NCBI GenBank assembly: GCA_964614515.1
Contig: CAZTPJ010000005.1
Span: 1 to 64,000 of the forward strand
Source of the DNA: CAZTPJ01 sp964614515
GTDB taxonomy: Bacteria > Planctomycetota > Phycisphaerae > Phycisphaerales > UBA1924
DNA: 64,000 nucleotides
Direction: 5' to 3'
A model generated the notes under the pieces. It was not told where the DNA came from. It saw only the letters and a program-made list of their open reading frames with translations, and made no database searches. A program made the translations under genes and the position numbers. Numbering within the stretch: the first letter of the stretch is position 1; every line of letters starts with the position of its first letter. This document shows, piece by piece, positions 25,871-34,690 of the stretch.

Positions 25871-27814
25871 TCATGTCTCGCGTGAATCATCGCCACGTCG
25901 ACGCAGCACAAGCAACGTCAGATCATCGCTGAGGTGGAAAGCGGAGAACTCCTCGATGCGGCTGACCACGGAGCCGCAGAACTGCGCTGGCCCTTCATGC
26001 GCGTGCGCTGCGAACAACTCCATGACGCGCTCATCGCGATAGAAGTCGCCGTTGGCGGATCTCGCCTCAGGGAGGCCGTCGGTGAAGCACACGAGTTGGT
26101 CTCCGGGCCTGAGCGAAAATTCCCGGGCATCAAACGTCGCCTCGTCATCAACGCCGAGCACCATGCCCGTCGGCGGCCCCACCACGCCCACGCTGCCATC
26201 GCTCGCGAGCACGCACGGCGGCGGATGTCCCGCGTTCGCATACTCGCCGATGCCCGTGAACACGTCGTATCGAGCGATGAATACCGTCACGAACATCCCC
26301 GCAACATCCTCGCCAAGCAAAAGTCGATTCGCCTCCCTGAGCAACTCGGCGGGACCAAGCCCGCGAATCGCGAGGTTGCGAATGATCGTTCGCGCCACGG
26401 CCATATACATCGCCGCCGGCACACCCTTGCCCGACACATCCGCGATCACGAGGATCAAGTCGCGATCCGACGTGAAGAAGAAGTCGAAAAAGTCCCCCGC
26501 CACCCGCCGCGCCGGCGCGTTGATCGCGTGAAGGTCGAATTCTCCTCGCTCCGGAAACGGCGGAAATCGCCGTGGCAGCAGCGATGTCTGAATCTCTCGC
26601 GCCACGCGCAGTTCGCTTTCGACGGATTGGCGCGCGGCCGTCTCCTGGCGAAGCGCGTCGATCTGATCGCGCAGTCGCTCGGCCATGGTGTTGAACGCGC
26701 GGGCGAGTTGGCCGAACTCGTCGCGGCTGCGAATGCCCACGGCCCTGGCGCCGAGGTTGCCCACGTTGAGGGCCTGCACGACGGTGCTGAGTTGATTGAT
26801 CGGCTTGGTGATCAGCAGCGACAACACGACCGTCGTCGCGAGCACCAGCACCAGCGACAGGCTGACCATCATCGTGCGGCGGGTCAGGTGTTGGTAGATG
26901 CCGGCGAGCACCTCGGACTCGGGGATGCCGGCGACGAAGGACCAGCCCGTGGAGGGAACCTTCGCATAGCCGATGAGGACTCGCTCGCCCGTATCGGTGT
27001 AGTTCAGTTGGGCGGTTCCGTGATCGCCGGTGAGGATCGTGCGTCCGAGTTCGGCCAGGCGCGGGCGTTGCAGTTTCGCGGCGAGGCTGAAGACCGTCTC
27101 GTGATAGATCAGGTCAGGCTCCTCATCAGAAACGATCGTGCCCGAGCGGCTGAGGATGGAAAAGCGGGCGTTGTGCTGGATGGGCAGCGCGATGGCCTGT
27201 TGCAGCGTCTCAAGTTCCACGTCGATGTTGGTCGTGCCGATGAACTCCCCGTCGCGAATCAATGGCACGACATACGTACACATCACCACATCACCCGCGC
27301 CCTCGTCAAAGAAAGGCTCGGTCCAGTACGCTTGCCTGTTCTCGACCGCGAGTCGATACCAATCCCACGACGGCTCGGTGTAGTCATACGCATCGGCGAC
27401 GTCAAGACGGCTGAGATTCTCGCGATCTCCATACACATAGGGCGCCACCAGCCGCCGATTCGGGTCAAACTTGTGCGGCGCGAACGCCACGCACGAGCCG
27501 TAGATCAGGTGGCTCTGCATCACGTTCGTCTGCATCAACCGATACACATCCTCCTCGGTAAGTTCTGGATGCGCTTCGATGAACGCGCCGGCGGATCGAC
27601 CGACCTGCGCCAACTGTTCCATTCTCGCGTCGAGGCGCGCGGCGTATTGCTGCGTCACCTGGGAGACGTACGCACGCATCTGGTCATACGCCGCAGAGCG
27701 CAGACCAATGTAATCCAGCACGATCGTCACGCCAGAGATCGCCAGCAGCGGAATGCCAATGGCCAGCACCAGTTTCCAACGAATCGACAAACCCACACAG
27801 GTTCTCCAGGACAT
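25871..27814 (-). CDS. Cache-HAMP-SpoIIE sensor phosphatase (RsbU-like)
   Basis: About 647 residues. Two membrane helices (about residues 12-32 and 311-333) bracket an extracellular Cache-type sensor with WDWYRLAVENRQAYWTEPF and GEFIGTTNIDVE. HAMP follows (about residues 334-386), then a linker helix ETAARQSVESELRVAREIQ and the PP2C-like SpoIIE domain with VAGDFFDFF, VIADVSGKGVPAAMYM, NAGHPPP and TDGLPEARS. This is the architecture of RsbU-type partner-switching phosphatases that free anti-sigma antagonists. No anti-sigma factor or antagonist lies beside it. The start is unclear; 27814 has no Shine-Dalgarno and a TTG at 27838 is also in frame. Confidence 0.88.
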   Translation of the reverse strand: MSWRTCVGLSIRWKLVLAIGIPLLAISGVTIVLDYIGLRSAAYDQMRAYVSQVTQQYAARLDARMEQLAQVGRSAGAFIEAHPELTEEDVYRLMQTNVMQSHLIYGSCVAFAPHKFDPNRRLVAPYVYGDRENLSRLDVADAYDYTEPSWDWYRLAVENRQAYWTEPFFDEGAGDVVMCTYVVPLIRDGEFIGTTNIDVELETLQQAIALPIQHNARFSILSRSGTIVSDEEPDLIYHETVFSLAAKLQRPRLAELGRTILTGDHGTAQLNYTDTGERVLIGYAKVPSTGWSFVAGIPESEVLAGIYQHLTRRTMMVSLSLVLVLATTVVLSLLITKPINQLSTVVQALNVGNLGARAVGIRSRDEFGQLARAFNTMAERLRDQIDALRQETAARQSVESELRVAREIQTSLLPRRFPPFPERGEFDLHAINAPARRVAGDFFDFFFTSDRDLILVIADVSGKGVPAAMYMAVARTIIRNLAIRGLGPAELLREANRLLLGEDVAGMFVTVFIARYDVFTGIGEYANAGHPPPCVLASDGSVGVVGPPTGMVLGVDDEATFDAREFSLRPGDQLVCFTDGLPEARSANGDFYRDERVMELFAAHAHEGPAQFCGSVVSRIEEFSAFHLSDDLTLLVLRRRGDDSRET

Positions 27815-28025
27815 CGCACGGCCGTCACTGCCGACCAAACCGCTTCACACGCGCCAATCCTACCGGTTCGGCGGGGCCTTGAACACTCTCAGATTTTGCG
27901 CCGTGCGTCAATCTACCGCGAAGGACTCCTCGAAACCAGTGCGTCCATGCCCTACCATGGGCGTGCGAGCACAGGGGATCTGGCTTTGGTCGCCAGTCTC
28001 CTGTGAACTCCGCGCGGAGATCGGA

Positions 28026-28874
28026 ATGAGTCGCTGCGATATCCCTCTCCCCCAACCACAAAAGTTTCTCGGTACGGCGCGCACGGATCCCTGGTGGACG
28101 CAGCCAACGGCCGTGCTCATTGGTCTGGGGTTTTTTATAGTCTACGCCACCTGGGCGGCGTTTCAGGGTGAGCACTTCTTCCTGCACGCGGGCGGCGCGA
28201 ACTACCTGTCTCCGTTCTACAGCCCTGTGCTGTTCGATCCGCCCGGGGTTTATACGGGACACGCGTGGTTTGGGGAGTGGCCATCGTGGATGCCGACGAG
28301 CATCTGGATCATCCCGATTACGCCCGCGCTGTTCATCCTGTGGGCGCCGGGCGGGTTTCGGTTCACCTGCTACTACTACCGAGGCGCGTACTACAAGGCG
28401 TTCTGGGGCGATCCGCCGGCGTGCGGCGTGGGGGAGCCGGGTTTTCGCGGCAAGAACTATCGCGGCGAGGCGAAACTGCCCCTGCTGATTCAGAACATCC
28501 ATCGGTACATGCTGTATGTGGCCGTGGTGTTCCTGTTCATCCTGTCGTATGACGCGATCATCTCGTACTTCTTCCTGAACGAGGCGACGGGCAAGCGCGA
28601 GTTCGGCATCGGGGTAGGCTCATTGATCCTGACGCTGAATCCGATCTTCCTCGGCGCGTACACGCTGGGGTGTCACTCGATGCGGCATCTCGTGGGCGGT
28701 CGGCTGAACATCCTGTCGAAGCACCCGCTGCGCAAGAAGGCGTATGACTGCTCCTCGTGCCTCAACAGACGGCACATGCATTGGGCGTGGGTGAGCCTGA
28801 TCTGGGTGGCGTTCTGCGATGTGTATGTGAGGCTGTGTTCGATGGGGGTGTGGACGGACTTCAGGTTGCTCTAG
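28026..28874 (+). CDS. sdhC: Succinate dehydrogenase membrane anchor, cytochrome b type
   Basis: 282 residues with about five hydrophobic helices. The sequence NIHRYMLYVAVVFLF and GCHSMRHLVGG holds the His residues typical of haem ligation in this anchor family. The tail YDCSSCLNRRHMHWAWVSL and the long N-terminal region also fit the larger single-gene anchors of planctomycetes and actinobacteria. Call rests on position directly before sdhA and on the helix/His pattern, more than on strong motif identity. The ATG at 28026 has GGAG upstream. sdhA begins 10 bases after the stop. Confidence 0.8.
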   Translation: MSRCDIPLPQPQKFLGTARTDPWWTQPTAVLIGLGFFIVYATWAAFQGEHFFLHAGGANYLSPFYSPVLFDPPGVYTGHAWFGEWPSWMPTSIWIIPITPALFILWAPGGFRFTCYYYRGAYYKAFWGDPPACGVGEPGFRGKNYRGEAKLPLLIQNIHRYMLYVAVVFLFILSYDAIISYFFLNEATGKREFGIGVGSLILTLNPIFLGAYTLGCHSMRHLVGGRLNILSKHPLRKKAYDCSSCLNRRHMHWAWVSLIWVAFCDVYVRLCSMGVWTDFRLL

Positions 28875-28884
28875 CGAGAACACG

Positions 28885-30662
28885 ATGGGCTACGAGATCC
28901 ATGAGCATGATGTGGTGGTGATTGGCGCTGGCGGCGCTGGGCTTCGTGCGGCCATCGAGGCTTCCGCGATGGGCTGCCGCGTGGCCGTGGTGTGCAAGAG
29001 TTTGCTGGGCAAGGCGCACACGGTGATGGCTGAGGGTGGGATGGCCGCGGCAATGGCCAATGTCGATGATCGTGACTCGTGGAAGGTTCACTTCGCGGAC
29101 ACGATGCGCGGCGGTCAGTACCTCAACAACTGGCGCATGGCCGAGTTGCATGCGAAAGAGGCGCCGGATCGCGTACGGGAGCTTGAAGCGTGGGGCGCGC
29201 TCTTCGATCGCACGAAGGATGGTCGAATTCTGCAACGAAACTTCGGCGGGCATCGCTATCCGCGTTTGGCGCACGTCGGCGACCGCACGGGCCTTGAAAT
29301 GATCCGCACGCTGCAGGATCACGGCATCCACCAGGGAATCGACTTTTTCATGGAGATGACGGTCACGGAGTTGCTCCTGAGTGGCCCGCCACTCCGTGGC
29401 GGGTCTGCNNNNNNNNNNCCGTGATCCTCGCCACCGGCGGCATCGGGCGTGCCTTCAAGATCACGAGCAATTCGTGGGAGTACACGGGCGATGGGCACGC
29501 GCTGGCGTATCGCGCGGGTGCGGAACTGATGGACATGGAGTTTGTGCAGTTCCACCCGACGGGCATGGTCTGGCCGATGAGCGTGCGCGGCATTCTCGTC
29601 ACCGAGGGTGTGCGCGGCGAAGGCGGCGTGCTGCGCAACAGCCAGGGCCGTCGATTCATGTTCGACGACATTCCCGAGAACTATCGCAATCAGACCGCGA
29701 AGGATGAAGAAGAAGGCTGGCGATATGTCACCGGCGACAAGACGGCCAATCGACCGCCGGAACTGCTCACGCGCGATCACGTCGCGCGGTGCATCAATCG
29801 CGAAGTCAAGGCCGGGCGCGGCAGCCCCCACGGCGGCGTTTTCCTCGACATCGCGTGGATCAAGGAGAAACTCGGCGCCAAGGCCCCCGAGCACATCAAG
29901 AAGAAACTGCCCAGCATGTACCACCAGTTCATCACGCTCGCGGGCGTGGACATCACGGCCGAGCCGATGGAAGTCGGGCCGACGGTGCATTATGTGATGG
30001 GCGGTGTTCGCGTCGATGGGGATACGCAAATGTCCAGCGTGCCCGGCCTGTTCGCGGCGGGCGAAGTGGCCGCGGGCTTGCACGGCGCCAACCGCCTCGG
30101 CGGCAACTCGCTGTCGGACCTGGTGGTCTTTGGCAAGCGGGCCGGTGAGTATGCGGCCAAGTTTGCGAAGGAACACAACCACGCGGAGGTCGACGCGGGG
30201 CATTGCGAATCGCTCGAACGCCAGGCGCTCGCGCCATTCGATCGCGCCGGCGGCGAGAATCCGTTCACCATCCAGCACGACCTTCAGGAAACCATGCAGA
30301 ATCTCGTCGGTATCGTTCGTATGGAGGACGAGATGGCCCGGGCGCTGGAGGAGATTCAGAAACTCAAGGCTCGCGCCGCCAACGTCGGCGCACCGGGCAA
30401 TCGTGAATACAACCCCGGTTGGCATACGGCCCTGGATCTGCCCAATCTGCTGACGATTTCCGAGGCCGTCGCCCGCGCGGCCATCGAACGAAAGGAAAGC
30501 CGCGGGGCGCAGTTCCGCGAGGATTATCCCAACAAGAGCGACGAGTATTCGAAGTTCAACATCACATTGACTCGCGCTGAGGGCGGCCACATGTCGCTCC
30601 GCCGCGAACCCATCCGGCCGATGCCGGATGAACTCAAGCAAGTCATCGAGGACAACAAGTAG
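28885..30662 (+). CDS. sdhA: Succinate dehydrogenase flavoprotein subunit, interrupted by an assembly gap
   Basis: SdhA holds the covalent FAD and the succinate site. The N-terminal half has VVIGAGGAGLRAAIEAS (FAD), KAHTVMAEGGMAAA with the His and Gly expected around the flavin link, and RNFGGHRYPR. The second half starts at VILATGGIGRAFKITSN and has MEFVQFHPTG, HYVMGGVRV and HGANRLGGNSLSD. Around 29381-29408 the protein reads LLSGPPLRGGS, which is a translated palindromic repeat, not SdhA sequence; then ten N. The frame changes across the N run, which only reflects its arbitrary length. Roughly 25 residues that normally precede VILATGG are missing. I therefore treat this as one gene with unsequenced bases, not a pseudogene. 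Next is a LolA-like gene. Confidence 0.9.
29381..29408. repeat. Palindromic repeat copy inside sdhA, abutting the gap
   Basis: CCCGCCACTCCGTGGCGGG at 29385-29403 (eight-base stem, TCC loop). The 24 bases at 29381-29404 match 56731-56754 exactly. Here it lies in frame in sdhA, just before ten N. Confidence 0.85.
29409..29418. other. Assembly gap (ten N)
   Basis: A run of ten N bases, placed directly after the palindromic repeat in sdhA. Length is probably a placeholder. Confidence 0.99.
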
Positions 30663-30699
30663 GCGCCCCGTGGGCGACCGAAGCAACGAGGAGCAGTTC

Positions 30700-31740
30700 A
30701 TGCGTCTGACTAGTTCAATTGTGCTGGCCGTGGCGGTCGCCGGCGGTGTTCATTCATGGTCGATGCCGGCGATGGCGCAGGCGGATGGCACGGTCGCGGC
30801 GTCGGACCTTCCCTCACCTGAGAAGATCATGGACGCGGCGCTCAAGGCCGTGGGCGGCAAGGAGGCCGTGGAGAGCATCAAGTCCCTCCACACGGTCATG
30901 TCCATGGACATGATGGGGATGGAGATCACGATGGATACGAAGTGGTCCCGCGAGGGCGGACGACTGCACAAGATGTCGATGCCGATGGGCGAGATGCTCA
31001 TGGGCACCGATGGCAAGGTCAAGTGGAAGAAGGATCCGATGGGTTACGCGCTGATCGAAGGCGAAGAGGCCAAGCAGTTCGACAGCCAGGTGGACATGTT
31101 CGGCTTCGTGCTCGAACCCCATCGCAAGATGAAGGAGAACGTCAAGTCGATCGAAGTCGCGTCGAAGGAGACCTTCGACGGCGTGGCGTGCTACCGCCTG
31201 CACGTCGTCGATGACGACGACGAAGCGTCGAACATCTTCTTCGAGGTCGAATCCGGCCTGCCGCGCGGCCTGAAACACACCGTCGAGACCGAGATGGGTC
31301 AGATGACCAGCACCGTACACTTCAAGGACTGGCAACCCGAGGCCGGCGTGAAGTTCTTCCGCGCGATCAAGATCACGACCGACAATCAGATGATGCCCGA
31401 GATGGAGATGAAGGTCACCAAGGTCATCGCGAACAAGACCGAGAGCAGCGAGTTCGCCCTGCCCGACGAAGTGAAGAAACTCGCCGAGGACGCGAAGAAC
31501 GCGCCGCCCGCCGAAGAAGTCAAACTCGAAGACCTCCCCGCCGACCAGCAGGCCCAGGTCAAGCAGATTCTCGATCAGATGAAGCAGGCGGGCAAGGACG
31601 TCATCAAGCAGCAACTTCCGCAGATGGAACAGGGCGCGCGCTATGCCCCGCCCGAGATGCAGCCGATGTTCAAGTATCTGATCCAGGAACTCAAGAAGGA
31701 ACTCGCTCGTCCCGATGGCGGCAGCGGCATCGCGCGATGA
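30700..31740 (+). CDS. Exported LolA-like protein between sdhA and sdhB
   Basis: 346 residues, signal peptide MRLTSSIVLAVAVAGGVHSWSMPAMAQ. The body has a series of beta-strand-like stretches (SLHTVMSMDMMGMEITMDTKW, RLHKMSMPMGEMLMG, GVACYRLHVVDDD), and the repeated pattern and position of VKWKKDP and FEVESGLPRGL match the LolA/LolB-type half-barrel fold. Family is not certain. The Met content in the first domain is high (many Met-x-Met patches), which could bind copper or hydrophobic cargo. The C-terminal part is Lys/Glu/Gln helical. It is wedged between sdhA and sdhB in one apparent operon; no role in succinate oxidation is known. SD GAGGAGC precedes the ATG. Confidence 0.65.
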   Translation: MRLTSSIVLAVAVAGGVHSWSMPAMAQADGTVAASDLPSPEKIMDAALKAVGGKEAVESIKSLHTVMSMDMMGMEITMDTKWSREGGRLHKMSMPMGEMLMGTDGKVKWKKDPMGYALIEGEEAKQFDSQVDMFGFVLEPHRKMKENVKSIEVASKETFDGVACYRLHVVDDDDEASNIFFEVESGLPRGLKHTVETEMGQMTSTVHFKDWQPEAGVKFFRAIKITTDNQMMPEMEMKVTKVIANKTESSEFALPDEVKKLAEDAKNAPPAEEVKLEDLPADQQAQVKQILDQMKQAGKDVIKQQLPQMEQGARYAPPEMQPMFKYLIQELKKELARPDGGSGIAR

Positions 31741-31799
31741 TGACTGAGCATGCGCCGCGGGCCACGTCGGCCCGCGGCCGGGACCACGCGGAGAACTTC

Positions 31800-32555
31800 A
31801 TGGCCAACGTCACCTTCCGAATCCAGCGCGGCGCCGCCGATAAGGTGGAACTGCGCGACTACACCACCGAGGTCAGCGAAGGCATGGTCGTGCTCGACGC
31901 GGTGCATCAGATTCAGGCCGAGTCCGCGCCCGATCTCGCCTGCCGCTGGAACTGCAAGGCCGGCAAGTGCGGCTCGTGCTCGGCGGAGATCAACGGCAAG
32001 CCGCGCCTGATGTGCATGACGCGCATGGATCAGATCGACACGACCAGGCCCGTGACGATCGAGCCGATGCGCGCCTTTCCGCTCATCCGCGACCTCGTCA
32101 CGGATGTGTCGTGGAACTATGCCGTCAAGAAGACCATCCGCCCCTTCAAGCCGCGCAAGCCCGACGCCCCCGATGGCACCTGGCGCATGGATCAGGAAGA
32201 CATCGAGCGCGTGCAGGAGTTTCGCAAGTGCATCGAGTGTTTCCTCTGTCAGGATGTCTGTCATGTGCTGCGTGACCATCACAAGCACGACGAGTTCATC
32301 GGCCCGCGATTCCTGGTGTACACGGCCGCGCTCGACATGCACCCCCTCGACACCGACAACCGCCTTGACGACCTCAAGAACAAACACGGCATCGGCTATT
32401 GCAATATCACCAAATGCTGCACAAAGGTCTGCCCCGAACACATCACCATCACCGACAACGCCATCATTCCGCTCAAGGAGCGCGTGGTCGATGAGTTCTA
32501 CGACCCGGTGACAAAGTTCTTCAAGATCTTCAAGGGCAAGGCGGCGGCTCGCTGA
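31800..32555 (+). CDS. sdhB: Succinate dehydrogenase iron-sulfur subunit
   Basis: 251 residues. Electrons pass from FAD in SdhA through three Fe-S clusters here. Cluster 1: CRWNCKAGKCGSC. Cluster 2: CIECFLCQDVC. Cluster 3: segment ITKCCTKVCPEHI. The N-terminal ferredoxin fold and C-terminal helical domain follow as in actinobacterial-type SdhB. The chosen ATG at 31800 has GGAG seven bases upstream; an earlier ATG at 31737 overlaps the stop of the LolA-like gene by ATGA and would add 21 residues. It is the last gene of the sdh operon. Confidence 0.92.
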   Translation: MANVTFRIQRGAADKVELRDYTTEVSEGMVVLDAVHQIQAESAPDLACRWNCKAGKCGSCSAEINGKPRLMCMTRMDQIDTTRPVTIEPMRAFPLIRDLVTDVSWNYAVKKTIRPFKPRKPDAPDGTWRMDQEDIERVQEFRKCIECFLCQDVCHVLRDHHKHDEFIGPRFLVYTAALDMHPLDTDNRLDDLKNKHGIGYCNITKCCTKVCPEHITITDNAIIPLKERVVDEFYDPVTKFFKIFKGKAAAR

Positions 32556-32566
32556 GACCGCGGAAT

Positions 32567-32630
32567 CGGATCCGGTGGGGCAGGCGTCCCGCCTGCCTCG
32601 GATCCGGTGGGGCAGGCGTCCCGCCTGCCT
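32567..32630. repeat. Perfect tandem duplication of a 32-base hairpin unit
   Basis: Two identical 32-base units (32567-32598 and 32599-32630), each containing GCAGGCG-TCC-CGCCTGC, a seven-base stem with a TCC loop. They follow sdhB. Confidence 0.9.
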
Positions 32631-32722
32631 TGCGGCAAGCCTGATAGGCCGTGCGTCATGCTCGGCGATATGATTCCCTCACCACCCGCGGCACACCGCC
32701 CGGGCGGAGAGGAGAGTCCATC

Positions 32723-33499
32723 ATGTCGAATCGCATTGGCCATCGTCGTGTTCTCGCCGGGTCGTGGATCGTCGCGGCCGTGGGCGCGGCAGCGCTGTGT
32801 GCCCCGGCCTCGGCTCAGGTCGTGTACCAGACCAATCCGCCATTCGGCAGTCCGTTCGGGCTGATCGGCTATGACGTGTTTCATCGGCAGTCGGTCGGCG
32901 TGCGTTTCACGCCGGATCGCATGTATTACTTCACCGGTGCCAGTTTCTGGGTGATGAGCAACGACTTTGCCGGCCCGAGCAACGCGGAAGTTCGTGTGAG
33001 CCTGCGCGGGGATGATCCCACGGGTGGAGAGTCACGTCCATCGAACGACATCATCTATGAGACGATGACCTTCAACGTCTCGGCGATCGGGTGGGAACCC
33101 GTCGAAGAGAGAGTGTCGTCAGAGCAGAATCCCCCTCTGCGTCCCGGCGAGCACTACTGGCTCGTGATGATGTGCGACCTCAAGGGCGAGAACCCGGTCT
33201 GGAACTGGGCACACCCCGGCAACGGCTTCATGTCGAATACCGATGGCGACCAGACAACGTGGCAGCCCGGCGGATCGGGGGCCGTGGTGTCGGTCACGAT
33301 CGAAGGCGAAAGTTGCTACGCCGATTGTGATCGCGGAAATCAGTGGACACTTGAGGTCTTCGACTTCCTGTGCTTCGGCAACCGATTCGTTGCGGGCGAG
33401 TCCTACGCCTGCGACTGCGACATCAGCACAGGCGTCGGCGTCTGCGACATCTTCGACTTCCTGTGTTTTGGCAACGCCTTCGCGGCCGGGTGTCCATGA
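32723..33499 (+). CDS. Secreted protein of unknown function with dockerin-like tail
   Basis: 258 residues. The signal peptide ends near CAPASAQ. The body (VGVRFTPDRMYYFTGASFWV and so on) looks like a small beta-sandwich domain, with no family recognised. The C-terminus holds the duplicated Cys-rich tail (CYADCDRGNQWT, then VFDFLCFGNRF, CDCDIS and IFDFLCFGNAFAAGCP). The first repeat is degenerate: DRGNQWTLEVFDF replaces the usual DxSTGPGxLDIFDF. The ATG has GAGAGGAGAG upstream. Confidence 0.8.
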   Translation: MSNRIGHRRVLAGSWIVAAVGAAALCAPASAQVVYQTNPPFGSPFGLIGYDVFHRQSVGVRFTPDRMYYFTGASFWVMSNDFAGPSNAEVRVSLRGDDPTGGESRPSNDIIYETMTFNVSAIGWEPVEERVSSEQNPPLRPGEHYWLVMMCDLKGENPVWNWAHPGNGFMSNTDGDQTTWQPGGSGAVVSVTIEGESCYADCDRGNQWTLEVFDFLCFGNRFVAGESYACDCDISTGVGVCDIFDFLCFGNAFAAGCP

Positions 33500-33512
33500 T
33501 GCGCTCGTGGCA

Positions 33513-33527
33513 CAGGCGTCTCGCCTG
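33513..33527. repeat. Single palindrome upstream of the TPR gene
   Basis: CAGGCG-TCT-CGCCTG, a six-base stem with three-base loop. It is the same stem as the 32567 pair but with loop TCT. It lies where the -35 of the TPR gene would be. Confidence 0.8.
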
Positions 33528-33539
33528 AGCGGCCACATG

Positions 33540-33545
33540 TATACT
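33540..33545 (+). promoter_or_regulatory. Putative -10 element of leaderless TPR gene
   Basis: TATACT ends six bases before the ATG at 33552. No Shine-Dalgarno. The palindrome at 33513-33527 occupies the -35 region. Confidence 0.4.
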
Positions 33546-33551
33546 GCGCAC

Positions 33552-34541
33552 ATGATCCCTCGCATCCATCGCCGTGTCGTTTGTGTCGGATTGACGGCCG
33601 TACTCTGCGTCCCCATCGCGCCACGGCCTTCGCTCGCCGTACAACCCGACGAACCACCTTCACCGCAGCGGATCCTCGCCCATTCCCTCCTCGGCCAACC
33701 GCTTCGCGCCCCGGCCATCGATCCTGATCGCCGTGCGAAGATGGAAGCCGAACTCGCCGCCGCCATCGCGGATCACGATGCCGATCCAACCGACGAACAG
33801 GCGATCATCTGGCTCGGACGTCGTCTCGCGTATCTCCATCGCTACGACGAAGCGATCAAGGTCTACACCGACGGCCTGTCGCATCATCCCGACAGCCCGC
33901 GCCTCCTTCGCCATCGCGGCCACCGTTACATCACGCTGCGCAACTTCGCCGCCGCAGAGCGCGATCTCGCCCGCGCTGTCGAACTCGTCCGCGACGCGCC
34001 CGATGAAGTCGAACCCGACGGCCAGCCCAACGCCGCGGGCATCCCCACCAGCACGCTGCAATCGAACATCTATTACCACCTGGGTCTCGCCCGTTACCTG
34101 TCGGGCGACTTTGAGCGTGCCCTCGACGCCTACCGCGACTGCCAGCGCGTCTCGCGCATCAACCACGACATGATGGTCGCCACGGCCTACTGGCACTATC
34201 TCACCCTGCGCAGGCTCGGGCGCAACGACGAAGCAACGGCCTTGCTCGCCCCCATCACCCCCGACATGAAGATCATCGAGAATCACGACTACCACCGACT
34301 GCTGCTGATGTTCAAAGGTGAAACCACTCCGGATGACATCCGCCGGGCGTCGGCCGCGACGCCGGGTTCCGTGGCTCACGCCACGATTGCCTATGGCCTC
34401 GCCATGCGGCATGATTTCGCGGGGGATGCCACGGCCGCGGTCGCCGACCTCCGCACGGCCATCTCCGGCGACATGTGGCCCGCGTTTGGCCATATCGCGG
34501 CGGAGGCGGAACTGGCTCGACATACGGCAACGGCCAGATAA
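33552..34541 (+). CDS. Exported TPR repeat protein
   Basis: 329 residues. A signal peptide (MIPRIHRRVVCVGLTAVLCV) precedes helical repeats of the TPR type. Repeat-like blocks are EQAIIWLGRRLAYLHRYDEA, GHRYITLRNFAAAERDLARA and YHLGLARYLSGDFERALDAY. Such proteins act as scaffolds; no partner is known. An in-frame ATG at 33537 exists, but 33552 is chosen because of the -10-like sequence. Sits between two dockerin-protein genes. Confidence 0.8.
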   Translation: MIPRIHRRVVCVGLTAVLCVPIAPRPSLAVQPDEPPSPQRILAHSLLGQPLRAPAIDPDRRAKMEAELAAAIADHDADPTDEQAIIWLGRRLAYLHRYDEAIKVYTDGLSHHPDSPRLLRHRGHRYITLRNFAAAERDLARAVELVRDAPDEVEPDGQPNAAGIPTSTLQSNIYYHLGLARYLSGDFERALDAYRDCQRVSRINHDMMVATAYWHYLTLRRLGRNDEATALLAPITPDMKIIENHDYHRLLLMFKGETTPDDIRRASAATPGSVAHATIAYGLAMRHDFAGDATAAVADLRTAISGDMWPAFGHIAAEAELARHTATAR

Positions 34542-34690
34542 CTCCCGTTGCGACGCCGTCTCGCACCAGCCGATCGCACCGACGACGCGATTTCCGCTTG
34601 ACAATCGCCCGGCACATGTGGTACAACATGTCACGGGTGATGGCCACGGATCTCGAGGGACAGCCCGCCCCACCGCAGGAGCATTCCACC

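Noticed and set aside
25934..28006. A 690-codon plus-strand frame opposite the SpoIIE phosphatase
   Set aside because: No motif; Arg/His-rich, low-quality translation, while the minus strand shows Cache, HAMP and SpoIIE domains.
28885..30662. sdhA as a frameshifted pseudogene
   Set aside because: The frame change occurs only across ten N of unknown true length, and both halves keep all active-site motifs.
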